Part shown: positions 32,851 to 42,773 of the stretch, one piece after another
Numbering within the stretch: the first letter of the stretch is position 1
How the letters are laid out: every line of letters starts with the position of its first letter
NCBI GenBank assembly: GCA_963580285.1
Contig: OY757010.1
Location: forward strand, 212,568,138 to 212,632,137
DNA: 64,000 nt
Reading direction: 5' to 3'
Origin: Lucinisca nassula
Lineage: Eukaryota > Mollusca > Bivalvia > Lucinida > Lucinidae
Position numbers and translations under genes: made by a program
The notes under the pieces: model-generated
What the model was told of the DNA's origin: nothing
The model's input: only the letters and a program-made list of their open reading frames with translations
The model's database searches: none

Positions 32851-33389
32851 AATTTTACAGGAGAAGGAAAAACTGAAATTCTTTACTGCTTTGACTACTA
32901 TAACAATTCTGAAAGAGTGTTTGAGTTTAAAATGTGTTTTGTAAACATTGTGGACAGTTTTTATTGAAAATATCTAAAAAATAAAAGAAATCATCACATG
33001 GACTAGTTACGCGCTGAAATTGAACATTTACGGCCATAATGTTTAGTGCGAAACTAGTCTATCTTATGGAAAAAGCTGGTTTTGAAGCAATTTGAAGCCA
33101 AAAAAGTATTGCATTAAGTAGAAAGTAAATTTATAATTATGATGTAATTATTTTGTTTCAGCAGAAACTTAAAAAATAGATTTTATTCTCGCATCAAATT
33201 TACAATTATACCAGTCCATAGAATGACTGAGAGTTGTTAAAGACATATCAACCATTGATGATAATTTTGAATTTAGGGAGAATATGCCTTTTCATTTTAC
33301 TTCTCTTTCTAAAAAAATGAAGTTTGATTATTATAAGATTTTATTAGGAAGCATGGATATCAGTTATTCTTGTCCCTTCATCTATCTAT
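32851..33389. other. No gene seen
   Basis: AT-rich DNA. AGTGCGAAACTA(T/G)TC(T/C)ATCT is repeated at 32820 and 33042, and nothing else is recognised. Confidence 0.35.
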
Positions 33390-34600
33390 AATTTCGACTG
33401 CTCCAATACTTTTTGAGATAACAATCAAGGTTCAATACCATGGTATACATGTCATGTGCAAGAACCACAACTCTGGTGGTTTGTTTGATTTGAGGTTTAA
33501 CATCCCCGTCAACACTGTAAAGGTCATTTTGGAGACGTTGCTTCCAATTTTGTGGGACTTTTACCTGACATTGAGATGAAATGACATCTCAAGCCCTGTC
33601 GCCCAATGAAACCAATAGGGTTTATTAGCATGCGCACCGCTTTGCCTGGGCAGGCTTAGATCCTCTAAGCGGTTTACCAGTACTTGTGTGCAGGTCGGAT
33701 TCAGCTCTGCGTGGAAGCATCATGCAGCCCATATATTTCTTCAAGCCCCAATGGGCGGGGCTGACAACTCTGGTGGCCTTTGTAACCCCTTTGAGGTATG
33801 ATGATGTCACATGGTACAAAAGTAGACGAGGAGGAGAAGACATTCAAAATATGCAAGAACCAGAACTCCAGATGACATAGTATTTTAGTTATCTCCCATG
33901 GCAACATAACCTTGTGTTCACCATAGCTTCCATATACTTTGAGATATATTGATGACACTTGGAAAGATTATACTCAAGGTTAAGAAGGCATGTCATTAGC
34001 AAGAACCAAACTCTGGCTGTCATTGTATTTTAGTCTGTTACCTTGGCAATACTGTTACCTTGGCAATAGTATCTTGTGATAACTATAACTTCAATCCCTT
34101 TGATTAGTAACGATTGTTCTTAGAAGATAAGAAGGCATGTCATGTGCAAAAACCACCAATTTGGGTGCAATTGTATTTTAGTTGACAACAGAACCTTGTG
34201 ATAGCCAAAACTCTAACATACTTAGAGACCTATTTATGACACTGAGTACAGTTTTACATGATGTTAAGGAGGTGTGTTATTAGCAAGAACCACAACTATG
34301 GGAGCCATGATATTGTGATTATCTCCCCTGACTGTATAACATTGTAATGGCCATAACTGCAACAACCTTTGAAATATATATTGATGGTACTTGGTATACT
34401 TGTACACAAGTTTCAGAAGGACACATAAGCAAACCCATAGCTGTAAGTGCAGCATTATGTTAATTATCTCCCCTGCCAGAATAGCCTTGTGGTGGTCCCC
34501 AAAGTACTAACACCCTTTTAAATGTTGATGATGCTTGGAATCACAATTCAGTGGGTGCAACTATAATTGTGATCTCCATAACTCAACCCCCATTTTGGGT
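33390..34600. repeat. Degenerate tandem array, about 155-bp units
   Basis: Units contain AAGAACCACAACT(C/A)T, TTATCTCCC, CATAACCTTGTG, TTTGAGATATATTGATG and ACTTGG phrases, with six or seven recognisable copies. A SINE-A is inserted at 33480-33763. Confidence 0.65.
33480..33763 (-). mobile_element. SINE-A copy, full length
   Basis: The exact 13-bp duplication ACAACTCTGGTGG lies at 33467-33479 and 33764-33776. A deletion of about 10 bp relative to the family consensus is seen near 33630 (GCATGCGCACC). Confidence 0.95.
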
Positions 34601-34855
34601 CAGTTGTTTATCAATTGACCCAAAGTTACTAAGCACAAAATCTCTTTCAGTGCTGGAGTCCATGTGACTATCACTTATTTGGGGAAACCCAGGTTATTAA
34701 TAGAAAATAGTTACAGTATTATTATCAATTTTAGGCCAGAGTGTTGCATAAGAGGGTTATCAATAGAATCTAAGAGAATGGACCCAGATCAGATGCCGCA
34801 GAACTCGGAGTCTGATCAGCTGTTTGCTTAAAAAACTGGAATTTAAGGGTCTCTG

Positions 34856-35092
34856 ATTGTTTGATTGATTTGAGGTTTAACGTCCCCATCAACACTGTAT
34901 ACATCTCAAGCCCTATTGCCCAATGAAACCAATAGGGTTTATAAGCATGGACGGTCAGACTCGCGGCCGTTTGCCTGGGCAGGCTTAGATCCTCTAAGCG
35001 GTTTACCAGTACTCGTGTAAGGTCAGTTTCAGCTCTGCGTGGAAGCATCATGCAGCCCATCTATTTCTTCAAGCCTCAATGGGTGGGGCTGA
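34856..35092 (-). mobile_element. SINE-A copy with internal deletion
   Basis: The exact duplication TTAAGGGTCTCTG lies at 34843-34855 and 35093-35105. About 90 bp between CACTGTA and CATCTCAAGCCC are missing, removing the GTGGGACTTTTACC segment present in all other long copies. The insertion point is at the 5' edge of the PLE fragment that follows. Confidence 0.92.
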
Positions 35093-35100
35093 TTAAGGGT

Positions 35101-35543
35101 CTCTGGTCGGGCCTATCAGAGTCTAACTGTTGGTTTCCTTTTGCTCCAGCATTTCAGTTATTTCTTGCTGTCAAGTCCTCACCGTTGTTTCATTCTGTGG
35201 TTGTTTGATTTTTGTGTTCTCAGAGCTGTTGCACTGATGAGTTAGGAAGCCTTCATGTGGACTAAACAAATTATTTGTTTAAATAGCGACGGGAGTAAGG
35301 GTGAGGATTGCGGTCGCATAAAATCAATTTAAGCCCACACGGTTTTTCTGTTGCGGTTTATTTTTGTGTCTTTGAATATGTTTATCGCTTATATTTTTGG
35401 GATTTTGGATAGCCAATTGGCCATTTTGTGGGAAAATAACTGTCCTTTTGGCTTTCTGCTATTGATCTTTCCATTAGGATCTAGTCATTTCATGTTTGTG
35501 TTTCTTTCCATTTGGTATCTCTGATGGTAGGTGTGGCTTAATA
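35101..35543 (+). mobile_element. PLE 3'-end fragment, diverged
   Basis: It reads CTCTGGTCGGGCCTATCAGA through GCACTGATGAGTTAGGAAGC, GGCCATTTTGTGGGAAAATA and TTTGGTATCTCTGATGG. It is parallel to 8414-8932 with more substitutions, and lacks the terminal CTTCTAC. Confidence 0.75.
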
Positions 35544-36148
35544 TCATTGCCTCCACTTCAATTTATAAGTTTCAGTTCAGGACCTTCAACCAAACAGTGC
35601 TGTCTAATTAACCCTTAAGATGCCAAGTAAAAACTGCATCTGAAAATGTTGTCTGTGTATGTTGTCTGCTTAATATTCTTGCCAACTTTTCACACCTATC
35701 TTTTGCATGTAGGCAAACATGGTGGGTGTAGATCAAACTGCTCCTATGGTAGCTGTCTGATCTTGGACCACATTCAATCCACATTGTTTGCAGCAATAAC
35801 TTTTAAAGTAACCAGCAGACAACAAAGCAGACAACAATTTTTGTGATTGGCAACTACATGTGTTCTCTGGAATCACCATTTTCTGGATGCAGCCGAAGTA
35901 AGCTGCAGACCATTGATGGACCTTATCGGGCGACTAACGGACACTGTGGAACATAAACTTGTGGGCTATATTTATATTGGAAACTCCATAGTTTGCTCCC
36001 ATCCCCCTACCACCCAGCCACGCTTATACAAGCCACAGGAATTTCACTGGCTCAATGTTTATTAAATAAACCAGTTAACCATAAACTACAGGTTCTGTGT
36101 CATTACAAAACACACAAAACCTCTGCCTGTGATTTTTGTTGTCAGAAG
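35544..36148. other. No gene seen
   Basis: Moderately GC DNA with two short ORFs (35646-35846 and 35847-36065). Neither has a recognisable product or splice context, so I do not call them genes. Confidence 0.4.
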
Positions 36149-36437
36149 TTTGTTTGTTTGAATTGATGGTTTATGCCCCCATCAACACTATTTAGGTCAT
36201 TTTGGAGATGTTATCTGCTTCCAATTTTGTGGGACTTTTACCCGACATTTAGATAAAATGGAATCTCAAGCCCTACCACCAAACAGACGAATATGCAGGG
36301 TCCGATTTGCACCACTTTGCCTGGGCAGGCTTAGACCATCTAAGCGGTTTACGAGTACTCATGTACAGTCGGTTTCAGCTTGGGGTTGAAGCACCATGCA
36401 GCCCAACCTTTACTATAAGCCCCAATGGGAGGGGGCC
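36149..36437 (-). mobile_element. SINE-A copy, diverged
   Basis: TGATGGTTTATGCCCCCATC replaces the usual GGTTTAACGTCCCCGTC. CCAATTTTGTGGGACTTTTA and AAGCACCATGCAGCCC are conserved. It is one of the oldest copies by divergence. Confidence 0.85.
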
Positions 36438-38023
36438 AGTAAATACACAGAGAAGAATGTATGACATCTGAACTCATGATTGGTTTGTCTGTCTGGCAGA
36501 CTTTACTTCAGTTTAATCTTGCCAGCGGTGTGACAAATAGGGTCTTCATCTAATAACTTTGTACAGTTCCATTTCAATTTAAGGGGTTTCTGATTTATTT
36601 TATTTATTGCAAGTTTAACAAAAGTCTATATACTTTATGTACTTAGTGAAGCCGCCGATCAGTTGCAGCAATCTTTACTGCTTGCCAGTTTTGTGGATAT
36701 ACAGTAAGTGGGCAGTTAACATGAGCGTGCAAAATGTTTTAACGCTTGTTTTGCAAACGCTCTTCAGCATAATCAATGAAATAATGTAAATGCAGAAAGA
36801 TGAATCTGTTGTGCTGGTCCTATTTAATATATTGTACAAGTATATACAGAAGGGCCTAGGATGAAGCTGAAAAGTCTACATTATAGAGCAGAGTAACTAA
36901 CCGCCTGCTATTGTCACTACCAAGCTAACGGTAATTTATAGCAGTGCTAGTCTTCTCCATGTGTTGTCAGGGCGCTGTGTAAAAAGTAAAATCTGGACTG
37001 AGCTAGTATACTGGGGCATTGGCTTATCAATCAACCCAAAATTACTTACTACAGAAGCTTCCCACCTGCTATTGTCCATGTGACTGTCACTGACATACTC
37101 CAGGTACCAGGCAGTGCTAGTCTCCTCCTCGTGGGGTCAGAGCGTTGTAAAAAGGAAAACATGGACTGGGCTTGTGAACTGGGGCATTGGCAAACAGTAG
37201 ATATCTAATCAGATACCACATAACACGGCAGAGCACGGCGTCTGGTGAGGTATACAGTGCTTGCTTAAAATACTGAAATTTAAGGGTTAAATGAACAGAT
37301 GCACTAGTTTCGCATTGACTGAAACCATAAAATGCAGATAAACTAGTTGGACAAATATGTGTTCTTCTCAGCAATTTGTTAGTGCACAATGGGGAAATTT
37401 GTACACATGTTGTAAAATGTAAAATACCATCAAACTATGGAAAAAGTGTTTTTCATGAAAAATGTCACTTAGAATAGTTTCACGCTAAAGCCTCGCTATA
37501 TTAAGTGGGGTTTACAGGGTAATCATACCCTGAAATCATAAGACACAAATATTAGCGTGATGCCTTTTATTAAAGATAATTTCAATTGCGTACTTTGAGG
37601 CAAGGTGACACCCACTGTTCATAGTTGGTCATTATTTTGAGCCCGAGTATCGAGTGTATTCAGACACCGTGTAAGCACTTTTAGTTTTTGAAATGTAAGT
37701 TGAAAAAATGTTTGTATTCAGTACATTTTACTTGATGGAGATTTTCTAAAGAATATTTAACAAAACTAGCTCAATATTAAGGACAACTCGGTACACACAA
37801 GTCACGAGTTTGAAACGGGAGTATTTCACTCAAATTAAATTCATATATAAACATAGCCCCTACACTTTGGAAAGCTCACTTGTACGTCAATATATCACAA
37901 TGAAAATGAAATTTTAGTGATTTTGATTGCGGGCTTAAAGACTATTTTCTCTGCCAAATTTCTTACTGGTCATAATGCATAGAAATACTTTACAAAGTAA
38001 GGAAAAGGACAGTACCGTTTCAG
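36438..38023. other. Unannotated, one 90-bp direct repeat
   Basis: A segment near 36940-37020 (CAGTGCTAGTCTTCTCCATG...CTGGGGCATTGGC) recurs at about 37108-37195 at roughly 80 percent identity. Between and around them I see a pB-type remnant at 37205-37285 and no coding exon. Confidence 0.45.
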
Positions 38024-38037
38024 TTGTTTATTATGAG

Positions 38038-38180
38038 GTGTGAGACGCCAAGTTCTGCAACGGTAGGTCAGGTGGTTTTTCTCCGGGTACTCCGATTTTC
38101 GCCCACCTATGATTAACGATCGGCTCGATATGAGTAAAATAATCTTGAAAAGGCCGTAAAACCCAAACCAAAAAAAAAAA
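38038..38180 (+). mobile_element. SINE family C, 5'-truncated
   Basis: It carries TGAGACGCCAAGTTCTGCAA, CGGGTACTCCGATTTTCGCC and GATCGGCTCGATATGAGTAA. It ends GGCCGTAAAACCCAAACC plus an A-rich tail. The tRNA-like head seen in the 55494-55725 copy is missing. The exact 14-bp duplication TTGTTTATTATGAG is at 38024-38037 and 38181-38194, so the truncation happened at insertion. Confidence 0.9.
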
Positions 38181-38272
38181 TTGTTTATTATGAGAGAATA
38201 ATTATTATGTGATTTAATCGCGTATTAATAAACAATATCTAATATGAAATGAATTGTTATCGTGATGATATC

Positions 38273-38485
38273 TTAACCCTTGTTCTGCTGAATATTCATA
38301 TATGCCACACCCATTACCGATTATCAACCAATCAGATTGCTTGATACAAATTATTGCAACACATTCACAATCAGAATGGCAAACAATGTAGATCCTGATC
38401 AGATGGCTTCGTCAGAAGCCATCTGATCTGGATCTACATTGTTTCAAAGATAAGGCATATCCGGGATTAGCAGGACAAGGGTTAA
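38273..38485 (+). mobile_element. piggyBac-like MITE, family pB1
   Basis: TTAA is at 38273-38276 and 38482-38485. The inner hairpin is GATGGCTTCGTCAGAAGCC. The outer border of the inverted repeat lies only 22 bp away. Confidence 0.9.
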
Positions 38486-38812
38486 ATTCTGTTTTCTTGT
38501 TTCTTTTTGCTGAAAAAGTGCGTAGCTTTTGTATATGCAAAAAAACTACTCACATTTTTTTCCACAAAATATTAGTTTACTTGTCATCTTAGATAATCAC
38601 AGTTTTAACGATTCGATGATTCGTTAACTAACAACACCGTTGGTTTTGAAAAACTTGTCTCTGGTAAATGGCGATCAAGATACAAATAAGACGCTGCTGT
38701 CTGGCCCTTCCTTCTGCAAAGGCCCCGATATTTTGGCGGGAATTCCGAACCCGCCAATGTGGAACCATTCAAAATTTGTAGCTTTGTAGTACATTCCCGT
38801 AACCATTCTCCG

Positions 38813-39318
38813 CGTTACGAAAACACGCCTATACAAATACATTGCAAACTTTACTGCTGAAAAAAAGAACATTTTAAGATAAAAAACTGTCATATTTTTC
38901 TTAATTCTGCTCAGACTAAGGACCCACGACCTATATTTTAGAGCAGAAATAAGAAAAAAAGGTTTGCCCCTCTAAACCCCAGTTTTTTTTTTTATTATCA
39001 TCAAGTGAACAAGTCCGTGAAATGAACACCCCCTAAACCCCACTTTATATGGAGAAAACTGGGGTTTTCGGGGGTATACATTATTATTCTTATTTCTGCT
39101 CAAAGATATAGGTTGTGGGTACTCCTTAGAACCGCGTCAATGATGTGTATGTTTGCTGTATAAATCAGAAAAATATCAAGGATTTTCATCAGAAAAGTAG
39201 CCATTTGATGATCTGAAAAAATGCACTACTTCGCATGGGTGTATTATCATAATATATTTTATTTTTAAAGTGGGGTTCAAGGAGGTCAAAATTATATAGG
39301 CGTGTTTTCGTGATGGTG
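38813..39318. mobile_element. PalA MITE carrying a nested PalB MITE
   Basis: The outer element has ACGAAAACACGCCTATACAA at the left and TATATAGGCGTGTTTTCGTG at the right. Near 38993 it is interrupted by ATCAAGTGAACAAGTCCGTG...GGGTGTATTATCATAAT (to about 39254), a PalB with a broken core (GAACCGCGTCAATGATG). The outer core is also broken (CTCAGACTAAGGACC). Confidence 0.75.
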
Positions 39319-39557
39319 GGTATACAATTCACTCGGGCATAAGATCAGAAATCCAAAATAAATGTACAAACATGTAATTTGTTGTTTTCAGTTTGCTGCT
39401 GAAAAAGAAACTATCTTTTCAAAAATAGTTAACTTTTTAACTTTTTTATCGACGTCAAAATATTAAGTTTACTGACTTCAACTATCTGTCCTGAGATATT
39501 CATGAAAGGCTCAGCAAAGCTAGATCATCCAGCTTTTCATCAGTGCCAAACATATTC

Positions 39558-39834
39558 ATGTACGAAAACATATAATTTTGACCCCCTTGAACCCCACTTT
39601 TATATGGTAAAACAGGGGTTTACATGGGGTAAACATATTTTTCTTATTTCTGCTCTAACATATATATTGTGGGTATTCGTTAGAACTGCCTCGATGAGGC
39701 GGTTCTAACTAGTACCCACAATCTATATTTTGAGCAAAAAGAAGAAAAATATCACAATTTTTCCCTTATAAAATTTTCATTTTTTGGATGATTAAGGTTT
39801 CAATGTATTTCTATAGGCGTGTTTTCGTAATGCA
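39558..39834. mobile_element. PalA palindromic MITE
   Basis: Left end ACGAAAACATATAATTTTGA, right end TATAGGCGTGTTTTCGTAATG. The core GTTAGAACTGCCTCGATGAG/GCGGTTCTAAC has one mismatch. Confidence 0.85.
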
Positions 39835-39951
39835 TGAAAGGCTCAGCAAAACTAGATCATCCAGCTTTTGATTAGTGCCAAACATACTCATGTATTGTGA
39901 TTTGACAAGTAGGATAACAAATTTCATTTTCTGGCAGCAGTGAAAATACCA

Positions 39952-40231
39952 ATACGAAAACACACCTATACAAAAACATTGTAAATTTTACCGCCGAAAA
40001 ATGAACAGTTTAAGATATTTTTCTTATTTCTGCTCAAAATATCGATTGTGGGCACACGTTAGAACCGCCTCAATGAGGCGGTTCTAACGAGTACCCACAA
40101 TATATATTTTAAATCAGAAATAAGAAAAATAAGGTTAACCCCTGTAAACCCCAGTAGGGGTAAACCCCAGTTTTACTATATAAAAGCGAGGTTCAAGGGG
40201 AGCAAAATTATTTTGGTATTTTTTCATGATG
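39952..40231. mobile_element. PalA palindromic MITE
   Basis: Left end ATACGAAAACACACCTATAC. The core GTTAGAACCGCCTCAATGAG is perfect. A duplicated CCCCAGTAGGGGTAAACCCCAG block lies right of the core. The right end, TTTTGGTATTTTTTCATGATG, is eroded. Confidence 0.8.
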
Positions 40232-40427
40232 ATTGAAGTCTATTGCAAAAATGGCGTTTAGGCGAATAGTTGTGATTCCTTACTGTACTGTCTTTCCTTA
40301 TAACATAGGAATATTTGTAAAACTTACAAGTAGTAAAACACAGCTAATACCCCTAGTTTGGCCTAAATATAGCAATAGACCTGTCCTAAGGTAATGGGTG
40401 GAAGATAAAAAAAAAACAGCCCATCAC

Positions 40428-40634
40428 GAAAATACCTAGATAATTTGACCCCCTTAAACCACACTTTTATAAGTAAAACTGGGATTTACAGAAATAAACT
40501 TTATTTTTATTATTTCTGCTCTAAAATATAGATTGTGGGTACTCCTTAGAACCGCCTCGATGAGGCGGTTCTAAATCGACGTTCTAACGTGTGCCCACAA
40601 TCGATATTTTGAGCAGAAATAAGAAAAATTCACA
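40428..40634. mobile_element. PalA MITE spanning the inner breakpoint
   Basis: It begins CATCACGAAAATACCTAGAT. The core GAACCGCCTCGATGAGGCGG carries an extra CGACGTTCTAA duplication on the right. Only its first 47 bp are present in the opposite arm, so the inverted-repeat breakpoint at 40474 lies within it. Confidence 0.8.
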
Positions 40635-40640
40635 ATTTTT

Positions 40641-42131
40641 ATGCCCCCGCATCGGAGATGCCGGGGGTATATAGTTTTTTCGGTTTTCCGTACGTGCTTC
40701 CTTGGGTACGTGCGTACGAATGTACGTCCGTCTGTACGAATGTGTGTATATATGTACGTACGTACATACGTACGTACGTAATCCTGTTAGACTCAGGTTA
40801 AGGTACTTGCAGCAGGTAGAATCTGAATTCATATTTGTGTTGGATTTTGTTCATATTTGGTATGATGATAGATATAGGTCCAAAGTTTTATTCAGCAGTA
40901 CCCCCACCCATGCCTACGACCTTAAGGTCAAGGTCAGGGACTTCGAATTTTTTAATGTTAAAGACTCAGGGTAGAACCTTATTATTTAAGAGCCCATGTC
41001 TTCCAAACCATTTGATTCCTTTAGTTCATATTCGGTATAGTGTTAGATATAGGTCAAAAGTTTTATTCAGCAATCCCCCCACCCATACTCAAGACCTCAA
41101 GGTCAAGGTCACAGACTCTGAAATTTTTAATGTTAAACACTCAGGTTAAGGTATTTGAACCAGGTAGATCCTGAACTTTTACGATTGATTTGGTTCATGT
41201 TTGGCTTCATGATAGATATAGGTCCAAAGTTTTATTCAGCTATACCCCCGCCCACCCTCTGTGGCCATGCCTTCAAGGTCAAGGTCACAGACTTAGAAAT
41301 TTTAATTTAAAATTTTTTAAAGAGCTTATATTTTCCAAACCATATGATGGAGTAAGTTTGACTTTGCTATGGTGATAGATACAGGTCCAAAAGTTTATTG
41401 GGCAATACCCCCAACCATGCCTAAGACTTCAAGATCAAGGTCACAGACTTAGAAATTTTTAATGTTAATTTAATAGTTCATATTTGCCAAACCGTATGAT
41501 GGATTGTGTTTATATTTCGTATGATGATAGATACAGGTCATATTCAACAATACCCACTCCCTCACATGACCTCAAGGTGAAGGTCACAGACATAAAATGT
41601 TTTTAGATTTAAAGTATGTTAAGAGCTGATATTTTCCAAACCATACAATGGATTTGCTTCATATATGTCATGATGATAGTTACATGTCCACAGGTTAATT
41701 CAGGCATACGCCCGCTCCTGACCACAAGGTCAAGGTCACATACTTATAATTTTTTTATGCTAAATGTATTTAGAGCTCATATTTTCCTAACCATACGATG
41801 GATATGCTTCATATTTGGAATCATGGTAGACCCAGGTCAAAAGTTTCATTCAACCATATCCCCGCCCCTGTCTAATGATCTCAAGGTCTAGGTTGTAGAC
41901 TTAGAAATTTTTAATATATAAGTTTTTAAGAACTCGTATTTTCTAAACAATTTGATTAATTGACTTGATATTTGATATGATTATAGTTATTTTTCCAACA
42001 CGGTTAAATTGACAATACCCCCAGCTATTACAATGACCATAAGGACAATTTTTACATTATTATTCTGTCTGATGACAGCTGTTGTTGCAGCATATATTTT
42101 CGGGGTGATGTGGGCCCTTGAGCGGGGGCAT
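40641..42131. mobile_element. Tandem-array element with ATGCCCCCGC ends
   Basis: ATGCCCCCGC (40641-40650) and its exact complement GCGGGGGCAT (42122-42131) bound the element. Next to the left end is a hairpin (GGAGATGCCGGGGGTAT) and a GTACGTACGTAC-rich head (40690-40782). About eight units of 150-175 bp follow, with CAAAGTTTTATTCAGCAATA, CCCCCACCCATGCCTA, AAGGTCAAGGTCACAGACTT and CATATTTTCCAAACCATA. It fills most of the spacer of the large inverted repeat. Apparent ORFs in it are repeat translations, not genes. Confidence 0.7.
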
Positions 42132-42159
42132 CCGTGTCGTATTGGCACATTTAAGAAAT

Positions 42160-42288
42160 GAAATTTATTTTTCTGCAGTTCATGGAAGTATGAACGCAGT
42201 GGATCGCGTGAAAAGAAGGGGTTCATGCAAACTTTGCTAGCGACCCACTGTCGTTCATACCTTTATGAAACTTGAGCAGAAAAATTAA
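42160..42288. mobile_element. Palindromic MITE
   Basis: TTTATTTTTCTGCAGTTCAT...GAAGTATGAACGCAGTGG is answered by CCCACTGTCGTTCATACCTT...GAGCAGAAAAATTAA. The stem is about 45 bp with several mismatches around an AGAAGGGGTTCATGC loop region. A lone GGAAGTATGAACGCA arm recurs at 42495. Confidence 0.65.
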
Positions 42289-42773
42289 GTTAATTTTTTT
42301 ATATTTACATTATTTGTCCCTCAGCACTGGGCGTAAAAATGCTTGTAGGACAAACTTTTAAAGCTGAAAAACATTTACACGCTGTTTTTCAACAAAGAGC
42401 GGAGCAGCGTTGACGTCATCAACGCCCGTAGAGAACAATGGCTTAGAATAACGTCACTTTACGTCAGTGAAAATCATGTGATTCGATGTGGTAATGGAAG
42501 TATGAACGCAATTGTTTTCTATAGGTTTACATTAGACTTTACACTGGAAATGTAAATATTTCTATTTCATCAAAAAATATTCGTTTTTACGGCGGTAAAA
42601 TCTACATTGTATTTGTATACATGGCGTGATTTCTAAATGCTAAGTCCCCATCATGGCCATTTTCCCAGCCTACACTGAAAGTCAATCGACCTACCAGTTT
42701 TGTCAGTGCTTTGATTTCTCTTTGCAGAGAAACGGAATAAAACAGACTGTCCCATACTCAACTAGCACCTAGA

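Larger units (their letters stand above)
38251..40474 (+). repeat. Left arm of 2,224-bp inverted repeat
   Basis: Every base compared is the complement of 42774-44997, and all paired landmarks sum to 83248. There is therefore no net insertion or deletion across 2.2 kb. In all segments checked, including four MITE cores, I found no mismatch. The arm holds a pB1 MITE (38273-38485), a PalA MITE with a PalB nested in it (38813-39318), and PalA copies at 39558-39834 and 39952-40231. Its inner end (40474) falls inside a further PalA copy. Confidence 0.95.

Noticed and set aside
35218..35300. Second hammerhead-like CTGATGAG in the PLE 3' region (also near 8550)
   Set aside because: There is no CGAAA core at the right distance and no complementary stem I, so it is not a hammerhead.
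38675..38893. A 72-codon ORF present twice, identically, at 38675-38893 and 44355-44573
   Set aside because: The identity comes from the inverted repeat. The frame runs through a PalA MITE arm and has no recognisable domain.
40702..41891. Several plus-strand ORFs of 60-104 codons in the inverted-repeat spacer
   Set aside because: All share the same repeated peptide because they translate the units of the tandem array at 40641-42131.
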